The notes beneath the pieces were generated by a model. The model saw only the letters and a list, made by a program, of their open reading frames with translations. It was not told where the DNA came from and ran no database searches. A stretch of 64,000 nt of DNA, taken from positions 722,496-786,495 of the forward strand of contig VZRG01000187.1 of assembly GCA_013397435.1 (NCBI GenBank), read 5' to 3'. Below, in pieces: positions 1-12,700 of this stretch. The first letter of the stretch is position 1. Each line of letters begins with the position of its first letter. Source of the DNA: Erythrocercus mccallii (Eukaryota > Chordata > Aves > Passeriformes > Dicruridae). The position numbers and the translations under genes are program-made.

Positions 1-234
1 AAAATGCTCCACCTGTTTTTGCTCAAAGTGACAAAGCCCAGAGGACACTGTCTGTATTCTCTGTAGGTCTGTAGGGAGCATGATGTAGCTGATGCAATTC
101 CTGGCTCCAGCACACCTGCAATGTCTCATTGATCTGCTGTTCAGTGCTCTGAAAACTCAGAAATCTATTATCAGTGTGAGCATGTGCTTATTGATCAGGT
201 TACCTGCTTCTGCTCCCTGTGTGCACCTAATTGT

Positions 235-305
235 ACCAGCATATGCACACACATACACATAAATATTCACACACGTGTGCATAGATCCAGACACACATAT
301 ATGGG
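235..305. repeat. Degenerate CA/TG and AT dinucleotide-rich tract
   Basis: The tract alternates purine and pyrimidine, with interrupted (CA)n and (TA)n runs (for example CACACACATACACATA and CACACGTGTGCA). It is a decayed microsatellite, and it accounts for the Cys/Val/Tyr-rich open frames seen on the minus strand here. Confidence 0.8.
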
Positions 306-1884
306 TTAGGGGGAGATGTGTACAATAAAGGCTTAGCATTTTTTTTAGCTTTACAAAAATGCACATAAATAAAAAGAATGGACCTTCCCCATGAAACGTG
401 AGCACAGAAACGCTCACAAGTGGCCAAGAGCTGCTAAATAATTAATCAATAGAGCAGTGTGGCAGTTTGAAATGTAAATGTGATGGATGAAGGTGTGATG
501 CTTGTCATCAAGCAGAAAATGATGTGACTGGAATGGATAACCCACAGTACCTGCTAACTGGCAAAGACTTGGACACAAAGATAAAGTAAAGCCATCAGAA
601 AGCAGACCTGGCAACCCCTAATTCTTGCCTTTGACCCACAATTCACTTTCATGTCTCTGTCCCAGAAGAGATGTTTAAAAAAATGATGAAGAGAGATCTT
701 GGGGTGGGAAAGGGGTGAGAAACAAACCATCTGAAGAAATGCTACCTGACAAGGCTGCAGGCTACATTCTTGAGAACACCTTTCTTTCCTTTATGTTCTC
801 CTTCTCCAGTTAAATAAAAATGCGGCTCCTTTTTTCCCTTTCCTTTCTTCCAAAACTCTCCTGAGCCGTTCCTGCAAGTGGTTCTGTGACTTGGGAGCTG
901 ACAACAGCCGCATGCAAAGGAACAAAGAATGAGAGTGACAATTCAGAGTGCACACAGGTGAGAAAGACACCTTTTACTTATCAAACTAGGCTGCAAAAAA
1001 TGCTCTTTTTACTCAGTGAGCTAGAAATAGCGGTGATCTAACAAGGCACAGATCCAAATTCTTTATTTATGCTGAGATGTAATGCTAACAGGATTTTTAG
1101 GTTGACTAGTAGTCTGTGGCCCCTCCGTTCAAGTAAGGAAGCATTCCTGTGATTTGGAAAGAGCAAAATCCATATAATTACCGTATATTATGTGACAGGA
1201 AAATGTATGCTGTGATGGCAAAGGGTGACAGAAAATGTCCATCAAAAAATTTGTTTTCAGTGACTTCCTATGCCAGTCATTGCACTCTCTCTGCAGGGAA
1301 ACATGACATGATAGAACTCAATTGGTCCAAATTTGAGAGAAATTAACTTTTGTAAAAAATGGGGGGGTTTGGATCCTTTTTTTTTTCCCTATAAAATTGA
1401 AAACCTGCAAGTAGGATTTAAGAGTTGGATGTCACCCTCTCCCTGGAAAAGAGAAACCTCTTTCTCAGTAAGTACCATTTATCAGGTTGGGGATTTTTTC
1501 CTCTCATATTATCAAAAGCCCACTCTTTACAGAAAGTGAAAAATACCACAGTTTAATATTAAATTTTCAAATGTCCCAAAATATACATTAGCAGCTAGCA
1601 CCCACTAAAAGTAAAAGCTAAATATAGATATATAATAGTGCTTTCTCACACAAAATAGATGTTCTACCATTTCTTAGACATAAAATAGACATACAAATAT
1701 TCTTTTTAAATCTTTTTGAGTTTTTAAGACGTCTACAGATGTGAAGCAGCCTGCAGAAGCAGCAGACCTGGCCAGTGTTTCCATATTTCCTCAAATGATT
1801 ATTTTTACCTCTTTTTTTGTTGTTGAGATCAGGTTTTTAATCTTTATGATACCTTTATAAAAGAGTCATCAAGAAAACACATAA

Positions 1885-1924
1885 GTATTTCTACACAAAA
1901 AAAATATTTCTACACAAAAAAAAA
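1885..1924. repeat. Two-copy tandem repeat, 19-bp unit
   Basis: The unit TATTTCTACACAAAAAAAA is present twice in tandem with almost no divergence, so the duplication is recent or slipped at the A-rich end. Confidence 0.8.
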
Positions 1925-4445
1925 TTAATTTTGGAAGTTGAGAATTAGAGCTTATATTAAAAGAGAACCCTAGTTTACTCAGCTCTGTAGTAAATAACCT
2001 AAATTTTATCTGGGAGAGGTTACTGATGTAAATCCATTGAAGGGAAATCTTTTCTGTAAGTTGGCTACCTGGATAAGCAGGTTTGCCAACTATCTATGCA
2101 TACAGGGAATCATCACAGTCCAAAGAAATATTTCCTATTTAGAATGACAAAAGTATGGTGTGACTGATAATTCATCTTGAATTTCATTCTGGGGGCATTT
2201 TAAGTTGTATTTTCAAATTTGTTCTTTTGGAGTTTTCATCTAGCTCATGTCAGAGCCACTTAGCTGTATATATTTACTTACATACCAGGCACATTCATAA
2301 TAGTTTTTAGTGTTTTTTCACAGCTGCACAAAGGCAATATCATCATAAGTAGGAATCAGACCTGAGAATTTGGAAAAATATGATTACAGTAGGCCCTGGG
2401 ACACAGGAATGATCCCACACTTTACATCTGTTGCGTTTTTGACGAGATATGTTCATAGATTTTGCAGTGTTAAAAAGGAATTTGGTCTAATGGCTCACAA
2501 AGATTGATGCTGAGTATAAGCAATTGGTATATTGCTGTAATGTAGCAATATTTATCACTAGTAAATCTTCTATTCACTCATAAACTGCTGTAGAAGTGGA
2601 AAAGAGATATTTTAGCACTCTGTTGTCACTAAATTCATAGAAGTCCATTTCTGTACCTCTAGTCTGTCTCAGCTACAGAGGGTCTTGCAATAGAGAAATG
2701 ACAGATTGGGCTGTAAATGTGCCTCAGTCATCCCCAGCCTCTGGAAAGGAGAGGCACCTACTCAGGCTGGAGAGAGCTGTGATGCACCCTGTCCTTGTGC
2801 CCAGACTGGAGGACCAGCTCACTGCTGTAGAGGTGCTTACCAACCTAGCAATAGGAGCAGTGGTTCACTGTGGTAAGGATCATACAGATACACCAACAAT
2901 TAGCCACTAGTTTCAAATACCAGAGAAACAGAGGCACCACCAGGACTTTTCTTTCTTCCCCCTTTAAGTTTGCTAGGTACATAGAGAAAAGGGACATAAA
3001 AATTAACCTGACAAAGGCAGAGCTGAAAAACAGACCTGTGTCTTAAACCCCAACAGTGGCCTCCAGCAGCTGCCTACTGAAGAGGAGAAGCTGATAACCT
3101 CATAGCAGAGTGTCCTAGACCACTGTCCCAGCCTCCAGCAAGTTGAAGCTTGGACACTGCCTGAGTTAGGAAATTTTGCCTACTTTGCTGTAGTGATGAT
3201 TTGTAAAATATCATAGCCATATCATAGCCATGACTCTCCCATACAAGCAGGCTTTGTTTCACCCCAAGTGTTTTGCCAAACTAGTTTTATATCAATGTGG
3301 AGAATAACTGCATTTCCCCAGAGTTGATTTCCTATGGCACATTTTACTTAGATACTTTCTCAACACCCTCGCGAATATGTCATAGATCTAAAGCACAATC
3401 TCCATTTCAAAATGAATGGGTCTGATTACAGGCATATTCATTTTGTAAAAGGTACAAAAGGATACAAATGTGCCTTTCCATCTCCTATAATGTCAAAGTA
3501 AGACCCTCTTGCCCTTTTATTTCAATCCCCGCAATTTGAAAATAAAAAAAATGACTTGATTATATGTTTTTTACCATTAAGTATATAATTGCTTTTGTGT
3601 TTTGACATTTATTTCCTCTTACCAAAATACATGGTAGGAATTAAAAGTCAAATCTTTTATGTATTTGATGTACAGAATCTTCCATGTATTTCAATAAGAG
3701 AGATAGAGGAGTGAAACCTCACGGCAGGTACAGTGAAGCCATCTGAAAATGAAGTCACTCTTTATACTGGAAATCTGACTGTGGCCCCTGTTCTGCCCTC
3801 CCTTATCTAGGTCAACAGCTTTTGAAATCACTGGAAGGTCTGAATGAGTCAAAACCAAGCAAAACCTGCAGGATTTGACCTTTAAAATAGAGCTGGGATT
3901 GTACCATGCCCTCTTGGGCAGATTTTGAGATTACAGTCCAGTCTGAAAATTAGTTCTGAAAGCCATAAGACAGGAGTTGGCCAGGCACTCGAGTGGATTG
4001 ACCTGGTATGGGATGGCAGTAGTAAGGAATATGGATCTCAGAAGGGAGGCCCAGGAGCAGACAGGGCATCAGTGGGGTATCTCGGTTGGTCCAAGACCAG
4101 CAGGAGGACTCTGATGTTGAGAGAGAAAGTGAACTCTGGGCTGGTGAAAAGGTGTAGCTGCACACAATATATTGCTTGTGGGTGTTTCACCTGGGTTTTA
4201 TCTTCCCTTTCTCTCAACTTTCCCCATAAGATTTTCCCACTCCATGTACTGTCCTTCCCTCTACTGCATTATTCCCTCTCTTTCTCACAGTTTTCATATT
4301 TCTCCTTTTCCTTTGTTGTTCTATCTCTCTTTCACTACTTGTGCCCTTTATTTTAATTCTCTCACTCTTTTCTTCCCTGTACAAAATTCTCCATCTTTGC
4401 CTTAATTTCTGTTCATACTCATTCACAGCCTACAGTTTGAGATTT

Positions 4446-4477
4446 CTTCTGACTGTATTTCCTTCTGACTGTATTTC
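4446..4477. repeat. Two-copy tandem repeat, 16-bp unit
   Basis: The 16-bp unit CTTCTGACTGTATTTC occurs twice, head to tail and identical, and a partial third copy follows. It lies at the right end of the pyrimidine-rich stretch. Confidence 0.85.
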
Positions 4478-7400
4478 CTTCCACTGGTCACTCCACTGTG
4501 ATTTAGTTCCATTCACTCAAGTCACAAAGTTACTTGACCCTACAGCCATAGCTGGCATTTGTGCCCTGAAGTTCAGATTTATGGAGTCTAGTGCTGTCTG
4601 AAAAAGTTTTCTGGGACGCAGACTCTGCCTGGGACGTCAGATGAAATGATTTTAGGACTGCATGAGCCAGGAATGTTGATGGTAGGCAGTAATTGCAAAC
4701 AAGAGCTCAGCAATGCACTTCCCAGTGTTGGTATTCTCACTCACAAATTCTGTCATGCCTTCACAATGTTCTAACAAAAACTGGTGCTCTTGGAGTAAGG
4801 TTTGTGCTGTCTTTCTCCTTTTCCTAAAGCAGGGACATAATTTTTTTTCTCTCACCTCAGGAAAGATGCCATCAACAAAGGTAAAGGGAAATATAAAAGG
4901 CATCCAGGAAGAGAAGTGAAGGGAGCAGGAAACAGTTGCATTAGGAAAAAGCAAGTCAGAGAGGGAGGGAGAGAAGGAGGGGAGAGAGTGAGAGAGCTGA
5001 TAGTATCTCCACACAACAGTTGTAAGTGTCACCATATCTCATGGAGACACACTAAGCTCCCCAGAATGAAAGCAGCTTGCATTGCATGGGTGCATGGGTG
5101 CCAGCCACACAAATGCTGGAAGTTGGCCCTTTGGCCATCATGTGCTTGCACTTTGCAGGGGGAATGAGAGAACTTGGGGCTGTTCCAGACCAGACATGGC
5201 TTTCAAGGGTCTCCTTTACATGCATCTTTCTGCTGACAGGATTGTGAGTGTGAAGCGTTTTCAGGTGTGTGCTAAAGGTGCATTCAGACATACACGTCTA
5301 TACATGCACATGCACTTGCACATTTTTTCTCATCGTTTGCACAGGCAAAATTTTAAATGTAAAAATTAGAAGGGAATGGAAAGCCCACAACAAGTAAATC
5401 ACATAATTGGCCCAAGCCCATACATTCAGGAAGACAAAAGATTTTCAACAAAGACCAACCAGACTTATTATGAAGAAATGGATCTCACTTTTATTAAATG
5501 AGTAACTGCAAGTAATAAAAGTCATTGATTTACACCTGTATCTTCCAGTCTTTGAAAAAGTCTCTTGATAAAAGTTTAAGATCAGCCATCCTGAATATCT
5601 TGAATACGTTCATATGAGTAGCTATTTCACCCACAATTCAGTGTCATTTGAAAATTCTGTGTTTTTGAAAATCTGTTATCTTCTCAATTGACCTGCTTCT
5701 CAGTGGCCATCAACTCAAGGAGATGCTGCAAAGTTAACATTTTTTCTTTTATGATCGTGCAATTCTGAAATTGGCACATGCAGGACAGGTGCAAATTATT
5801 GCTTTCTTGCAGCTCTTACAGGGTGATCAAAGTCTTCGATAGGTCACCTTGGATGGTACAGTACTTCAGAACACACTTCTATCCAAACAAGAGTATTAAC
5901 TCATGCTATTCATAAGGGATTCTCTGTTCACACCAGTCACCAAATGGTTTCGGGGTCATTCACAATGACCTTTTAAATATTTTTTTTTACAGCAATAATG
6001 TCAAAAAACTACAGAATTTACTGCTGCTCAGCCTGAAAGGAAGCTGTTTCTTAGAATGGGGAACTAGGGGAAGATGTTTTTACTCAGCTGGAAGCTTTAT
6101 GGGGCAGATTTCATCCATAGTCCAGAATTAAATGTCAGGTCCCTTGAGCTCTTGAAACTCAATGACTGCTCAGCCCCAGAAATCAGGTGATGAACCAGAA
6201 CTTCAGTCTCTCAGAAACCAGACACTTTGTGCTTCAGAGAGACTTGGTTTGGTTTTATTTTTCTCCCTTTTTTATCCTTTTTCCTTAATTTTGATGGATG
6301 ATGTTTTGTTCTGCAGTGAGTTTTAATGCATGTAGCTGTGGAACATTTTCAATTGTCGCAAACAACAACAACAAAAAGCAATATTTCAATATTTCTCAAG
6401 AAAAGGCTTCAAAGGTTTCAGATCTTTTTAAAATGTTTCTGCTTTATTTTGACGTGGCATAAAAGTTTTGTATGCAGTCTCGCATCCGCTATTGTGACAG
6501 CTGTATTTAATGAGTGCAAAATGATCAGAAAAACATCCTTTACTGTGGGTTGCCATTGCCAGCAGATGACAGGAGAGAGGCAGTACTGTAATAACAGAAG
6601 CGATGAAGTAGTTCATATTACTACTGATGAGGTATTTCTAGCTCAAGCGCCTAGGTATGCCTTTTGAAAATAATGCATTGGTCACATTATCTGATCGTTT
6701 CATCAGACTTTGTTTCCAAGTGCATTTTGAAGTAGAATTGTGCATTCTTAGCCTCAGGTCATGAAGTGGTTGGTTATGATATATTATTTGGGGATAACAC
6801 AGTCAGTTTCCGTAAGATGAAGAGGGAAAGGTCTTAGTCTTGTCTATAAATACTGGACTTTCCATCAAACTAATGCTAAGCATGAAATGTAGATCCACTG
6901 ATATGCTAGAAATGAAACATTACACAATATGTTTGATTTCTGTTTTATATGCATATTTATTATTACACTATTTTAGTTCAAATTGGAGAGAGTATAAAAA
7001 TAAATCTAAATGGATTTGAAAGGCAGGGTATTTCTTTTTTCAAAGCTTTGTTGTTCCTGACTTCCTCTGGTGACTGTTAGCTTATCATGCCTTTGTACAG
7101 GAGATCTAAGTATTTCATTCTCTCTTGTGTCTCCATATGGTACCATTTCGCAGATAGTCTTCCTTTGGTTGAAAGATGACAGTGAGAATGGATTGTCAAA
7201 CTGGACCACCATGACAATTTACTCTGAGGGAGAAAATCCTTTGGGTGTTTAGAAGCTTTACTGCAAGTTATGTTTGATTAACTTATCCTACTACTGACAA
7301 ATAATTAGGTCAGCAATTAATTTCAAAATGCAAATGTGCTACAGGCCTTCACATTTTAAGAAATTCCCTTTGTCTTTAGTTTCTAGTTGTGTTAAAGTCT

Positions 7401-7586
7401 TAATGGATTTAGTTGAATGAAGAAACAAAATTATGTTTTCTAATGCTTTATTTACTTGGTTGAGTTGGACTTTTTCGGCAAATATTGACAGCAAATATTT
7501 ATTCAGAAATGATCATGTGGGATGGAAATTAATGGAGTAAGAAAACAGAAGAGTAATGAGGTAAAGAGTAAAGAGTAACTAATTTT

Positions 7587-7617
7587 AAATATATATACAT
7601 ATATATGTATGTATAAT
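7587..7617. repeat. AT dinucleotide microsatellite
   Basis: An interrupted (AT)n run with ATACAT and ATGTATGT variants. It is not a promoter: no CpG island or initiator context surrounds it. Confidence 0.8.
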
Positions 7618-8712
7618 ATTCACATTTCTGCTGCAAAATATTTATCTATGTTCGTGAAATAGGAGCAGAAAGACAAACCAGAGGATCAGGAGATCACTGT
7701 GGCGAAGTCATTAGCATCTGCTTAAACAGTGTAAGAAACCAGGGTACATCAGAAAAAAACCCCATACCTAACATTGATACAAGTGTGTCTCAAAGAAACC
7801 TATCTACCAGCCTATCTCAGGGACTTTATTATTAAACAAGCAGATTAAAGGTTCAACCTTTCCAAAGAGAAGCTCAAGCGAGTTTTCTGTTGACTTTGAG
7901 TGAGGCACCTAAGCCTATATTTTCTGTGATTAAAATCATGCAATTTTTAGAAAACATTCAAAATATGCTGCTATAAACAAAACCAACCAGCTATCCTGAT
8001 GTAAAATCTGCATGAATTTACATAGGTGGCAGAATTATATTAAAATTTCCTATGAGTTTTTTTGCTCAAATATTTCAAGTCAAGAAAGAGAACAACCACT
8101 CAAAAATTGAGAGTTTTTCACAAAATTTTTACGGACCTGAAGATGAAAAAGTTATTTTATGCTTAATGGTGCAAGCCATTTTGGAAGAAATAATGGTTAA
8201 AAAAGTCAAGTTGTGTGTTTTCTGGGCTTTTTTGGTTCAAAATTGTGCTTTCACATCACATTTGCTTAACGTAGTAATGCAAATAATTGCATAAGAAAAA
8301 AAAAACAGAAAAAAAGATAAAACAAAACATTGCATTTTTTAGGGTATATTAATTTTGGAAGGAAAACAGAGAAAGAGAAGAATTGCATAGGGTCAAATGC
8401 GTCTTGGGTACATGGAAAAAGCTTGGTTTCCATTCTCCTCCAAAAGATAATATCCAGGTTCCCCTAGGTAGGAGCAGGCCACACAAGACTGAAGCCTGAT
8501 TTTGAATGAGGGAGAATCCCTCTCTCTCTCCACCTCCCCCAGCCCCCTCACCCCAAGTTGTGGGAAAGAAAATCAGAACCATATCTGGGTGCAGGAGGGC
8601 TGAGCTGTTGGGAGCTGAGCAGAAAGAAGCTCTTCTGTAAGATAAGGCAGTGATCATGCTATTCAGCTGTATACTGGCAGGGACCACATTAAAGAATCAA
8701 TTTTCAAAAAAG

Positions 8713-9229
8713 ATACAGCTGCCTTCATAAGTGTCCAAAGGAGAGGAACGGAAATTATCAGAAATTTGGGAAATGTCACCTGCAAAGAAGTCTGAACTGG
8801 GGTGATTTCCTCTGGAAAAGGAGTGGACATAAAAACCAAAGACTTCAAATGTTAAAAGCCTTCTGGGAAGAGGCAAGGAAAAGTTTGTATTTCAGGACTA
8901 CAGCCAGATGACAGAAAGTGACAATACTACATTGAAACAAAATCAGATCAAATGCTGGCAAAAAAAATTCTCACAGTGAAGACATTGAAGCTGTGGAAAT
9001 GATTGTTTATGAAGAGTCTGGAGTCCCCCTCACTGAAGACCTTTGAGAATAGGCTGCACAAGCTACTTTCCAAAATAATATGAATATAGTTTTTAGCTGA
9101 AAGCAATTCCTTAGCAGTTATTACATTTATATTTTTAATTGATTTTAAGAAGCTGATGGAACTCTTGCTTTTGTGGTATCATAAAATAAACTTTTAAATT
9201 AAAGAAACATACAGCTGCCATTATAAGTG
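8713..9229 (+). mobile_element. Diverged CR1-type LINE fragment between 21-bp direct repeats
   Basis: The interval beginning GTCCAAAGGAGAGGAAC reads like the CR1 3' region segment usually written GTCCAGAGGAGGGCAAC. Further CR1-like landmarks follow in the right order: a TGCAAAGAAG block, GAGTGGACAT, and GGAGTCCCCCTCACTGAAGACC near 9,020. It is strongly diverged and has no open reading frame. Its two edges carry near-identical 21-mers, at 8,713-8,733 and 9,209-9,229 (19 of 21 matching), which look like target-site duplications. CR1 normally makes short or no duplications, so this could instead be another LINE clade or an insertion inside an older copy. The sense orientation is inferred from the order of the CR1 landmarks. 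Confidence 0.55.
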
Positions 9230-9633
9230 AGAGCGATTGTGGATGGGACTTATCTGCTGAAGCAGGACAGATAAAATGGTCTGCATGACCAAAGGTGAGC
9301 TCATTAAAATAACAAAACAAAACCAAAAAAACAACCAACAACAACAAAATATTTCTGTGATGAATTAGCTGACTTAAGTACAATAAAATAAAGTAAGTCA
9401 ATATGCCATAACTTTATCATTAGAATTGGGGTATATTCAACAGATTTTAGAAGCAGAGTCACTATGACTATGGGCAAGCAGAGAAATACGAGTCAAAGCA
9501 ATATCAAACTCTGTTCCAATATCAATAGCAACTTGATATAACAGCAATTTGGCAAAAAATACATGTGTATAATGCAAGTTTGAGTGAGAATATTATTTCT
9601 TTCAGGTAGTATCTGTATATTTGATGAAAATAA

Positions 9634-9770
9634 TATCACAGAACCACAGAGTCACAGAATATGCTGAGTTGGAAGGGACCCACAAATGACCACTGAGTCC
9701 AGATGCTGTTCCTGTGTAGTACCATTCCCAAGATTCACACTTGAATAACATTCACTTCATTCTTAAATTT
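9634..9770 (-). mobile_element. CR1 LINE 3'-end fragment, minus strand
   Basis: The element starts with ATCACAGAACCACAGAGTCACAG, the complement of the terminal octamer-repeat tail of CR1. It continues with GAGTTGGAAGGGACCC and a diverged copy of the adjoining 3' UTR. The tail lies on the left, so the element runs on the minus strand. It is 5'-truncated and has no coding capacity. Family membership is clear from the tail plus the GGAAGGGACC block; the subfamily is not resolved. Confidence 0.8.
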
Positions 9771-12700
9771 TAAAAAGGCAAATAAATATTTCCTGTCATT
9801 TAAAACATAAATTTTTCAAATCAGAATGATCTCTGGAGTCACCTGCATAAATGTTATAGTATGTAACAAGATAAAAAGAATTTTGAAATATTGTCACACT
9901 CTAAAAGTAGGACTTTTCACATTATTTTATTAACACTTTTGGATCTGTTTACATTGAAACATCCACACTAAATATCTCAGCCTTTTACAAAAGCCTTCTG
10001 CTGGCTTCCCTTCCCTTGGTTGTTAGTGTTTTCTCTTTGTCTCAAAAAGGGAGTGGCACATCCCACCTCACATGGTCTGTCTTTCTCTTTCTGTCATCCT
10101 TGGGAAAGAAGAGATTTTCCTTATCCTGTAAAATGGTGTCTGAGGATTTCCTTGTGGAGATCAGAAGGGCATTTCCCTTGGGATTGCCAGGCAATGGCTG
10201 AGGCCTGATGAATATTTGTTTCTCCTGTCATCCATTCTGAGGAGCATAATCCCAAGGAAATCAGTGGGGAGTTTTAATATGGACTTTGAAGGCCAGATAT
10301 GCCTAAGAACATAAAGGTGATTAAGAAATTATTCTACTGAAGCTTTCCTAACAATCTGGAGCCGGCTTTTTTTGAAAAAATAAACAAAATAAAAATGTCT
10401 TCCTTTGTTTTTCATGAATATCAGATGACAGATCTTTGCCCTTTCTTACAGCCTAAGCCACATTTGGCAGGCAACTGCAAACACAGGTTCCAACTTCAGG
10501 TAAACTTATTATGCTAAATCTTCCCAGTGGTGTCATTTGGATCACAAGTGTAGTTTTGATTTTTTTCTTATGTGGTTTCAACTACATTAGGGCTTGTTCG
10601 TGTAGATGGAAATAGTGGTAAAACTGTCTTTTTTAAATAAGTGAAATTCATAAGATTTACCAAAAAATGCAAAGTTTAACTTTATGAAATCTTTAAAGAA
10701 ACATCTTATCTAACATTCTCCTTAGATGAAGTTTTCCCTTTGTAACATATGCATAATATGGCACTATAAAAGGCCTCTTTTTTTTATAACAAGGTAGAGT
10801 CAGACTGTCTGGTGTCATCTCAGAGCATGTATCCCCTCTGCACCCCGCAGCTGCCCCACAATCTGTCTCTGAGTGTCTCCCATTCAGCATCCCTTTGTTT
10901 CAGAGGTCAAATCTCCAAACCAAGGAAGCAGATACAGACTCCAAGGCACCCACTGCCTTTCAGAACATGTTTTCAGCAGAGTGAGGAGTTTATTACTCTT
11001 GAAAATCCTCTCCAACACTCTAAAATCCCCACTTCAAGTGTCCTAACCACTTGCTGGCATCAACATCCTGTAACAGCTACCACAGAAGATATTGAAGAGT
11101 AACAGAAAGAAGAAAGATACCTTAAGCCAGATGGCACACTTTAATTTTTTGAGAAATAGTACAACTACACGCAAGAACTAACCAGTAAAGGAAAAAAGTA
11201 GGGAAACAGAGGGGTATTCATTACCGGGAAATCACACACTGGTCTGGGAAGGGAGGTGAGGAGAGAAGTTTTCTTTTCCTCAGAGAACACATATTGCAGT
11301 ATCTTCATCCTCATAAGAAAAAAATAATATGAAACCTTGAGAGTGATTACATGTTCTACTCTCTTCCTTACCACCCTAGTCAGCCACCCATGACAACAGA
11401 GCCAGTTAGAGAGTCCCAACCGGCAAAAGGATTAAAAAAGAAAAAAGTAAAGTGGAAAAATGCCTCAGGCCCCACACATGTGACTTCACAGCGAAACCTA
11501 GAGCCAGCCCTGAGGGGTCTGGTACAGAGAGTGAAGTAATGTGACTGTGATTAGGATGTGTAGAAATTAGAAACTCTCTTGTTTTAAGAAGGCAGGTTAT
11601 CTACCAAGCCTGCTCTACACTTCTTTCAACTGTAACGCGGTGAACAAAGGCTGTCTGTAGAAAATGCTGTATTTTTCTACTCAGCCTATGTCACTTAGAG
11701 CTTTTTATGCTAGACTCGTTTTAAAAACTTCAGTTTAAACCAACGTGAAAGGTTCTTAAACAGTAAATAGCATATTATATCAAAAACAAATAGATTAAAA
11801 AGTGAACAACCATAGCCAGTATATCTCTTTCCAGAGGAGTTTCACTTTCCATACCAACTAAAACTCTAAGACTGGCAGATCTGGGCCAGAGGTTTGTAAT
11901 GGGCCTTTTACTTTTTTTTCCTCCCACTCCAGAGATAAATAATCAGTTTTAGAGAACTGATAAAAAGAGACAAGAATGAAAAGTGAGTGTGACACATTTA
12001 TGAGAAGGATTTTTCATCTGTTTCTTAAATACAGCACCTTTATTTCAGATTGTATTAAAAAAAGAGATGGGAGAGCCAACCAATTTACGTTGTGCTGCAG
12101 GAGTGAATACATATGAATGTACAGAGCACAGCCTGAGAGAGACAGAAAATTCACCCAAAATTTCCTGACAAGTTGAAAAAATTTATGTAATCATTCAATA
12201 ATCATTTATTTGAAAAAGAAAAAGAAAAATCAGGCCACTAAAGGCAGCAGAGAATAAAAACACATTGTTTCCAGAAAAATCCCCATCAAAGACATATGAC
12301 TCAGGACTGTGAAGTGAGAATATCTTCATATTTTAAATTTCCATGAGCACTTTCAAGAAAAGCTGGAGCTCTGCTAAAGGATTTGCTTTTCACACTGATT
12401 GATAGCAAGAAGCAGCATTAGCAGTATTTTTCCCCCATCGTTCCTCTGAAGCTAATGGAGTCGAGGATTCGTTACTTGATCTAATGGCAATAGCTTTCCA
12501 ATAGACATGCACAGAATCATTGATTAGTTTGTCCTCTTCTTGTTTGCGTTGGAACACTGTTCAATTTACACCAATTAAAGAATGCTTGGTTTGTGTATTG
12601 AAGAATAATTAAGGGATGGAATTCCCTATAGGCTACTAAAAATGACATCTGACTAGAATGGTGATTACAGCATGAAGACAGCATTAGTATTTAAATAGTT

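Larger units (their letters stand above)
1..8712. other. AT-rich noncoding DNA, no gene seen
   Basis: This is single-copy, AT-rich DNA with short open frames only, none with a recognisable protein or paired splice sites. A pyrimidine-rich stretch at about 4,240-4,500 and a purine-rich GGGAGAGA-type run at 4,957-4,998 explain the longer open frames near 4 kb. Small tandem repeats are listed separately. It could be intergenic or intronic; the sequence does not decide. Confidence 0.75.

Noticed and set aside
3925..4405. 143-codon plus-strand open frame rich in Ser, Leu and Phe
   Set aside because: Its second half is a pyrimidine-rich tract that automatically encodes Ser, Leu, Phe and Pro without stops.
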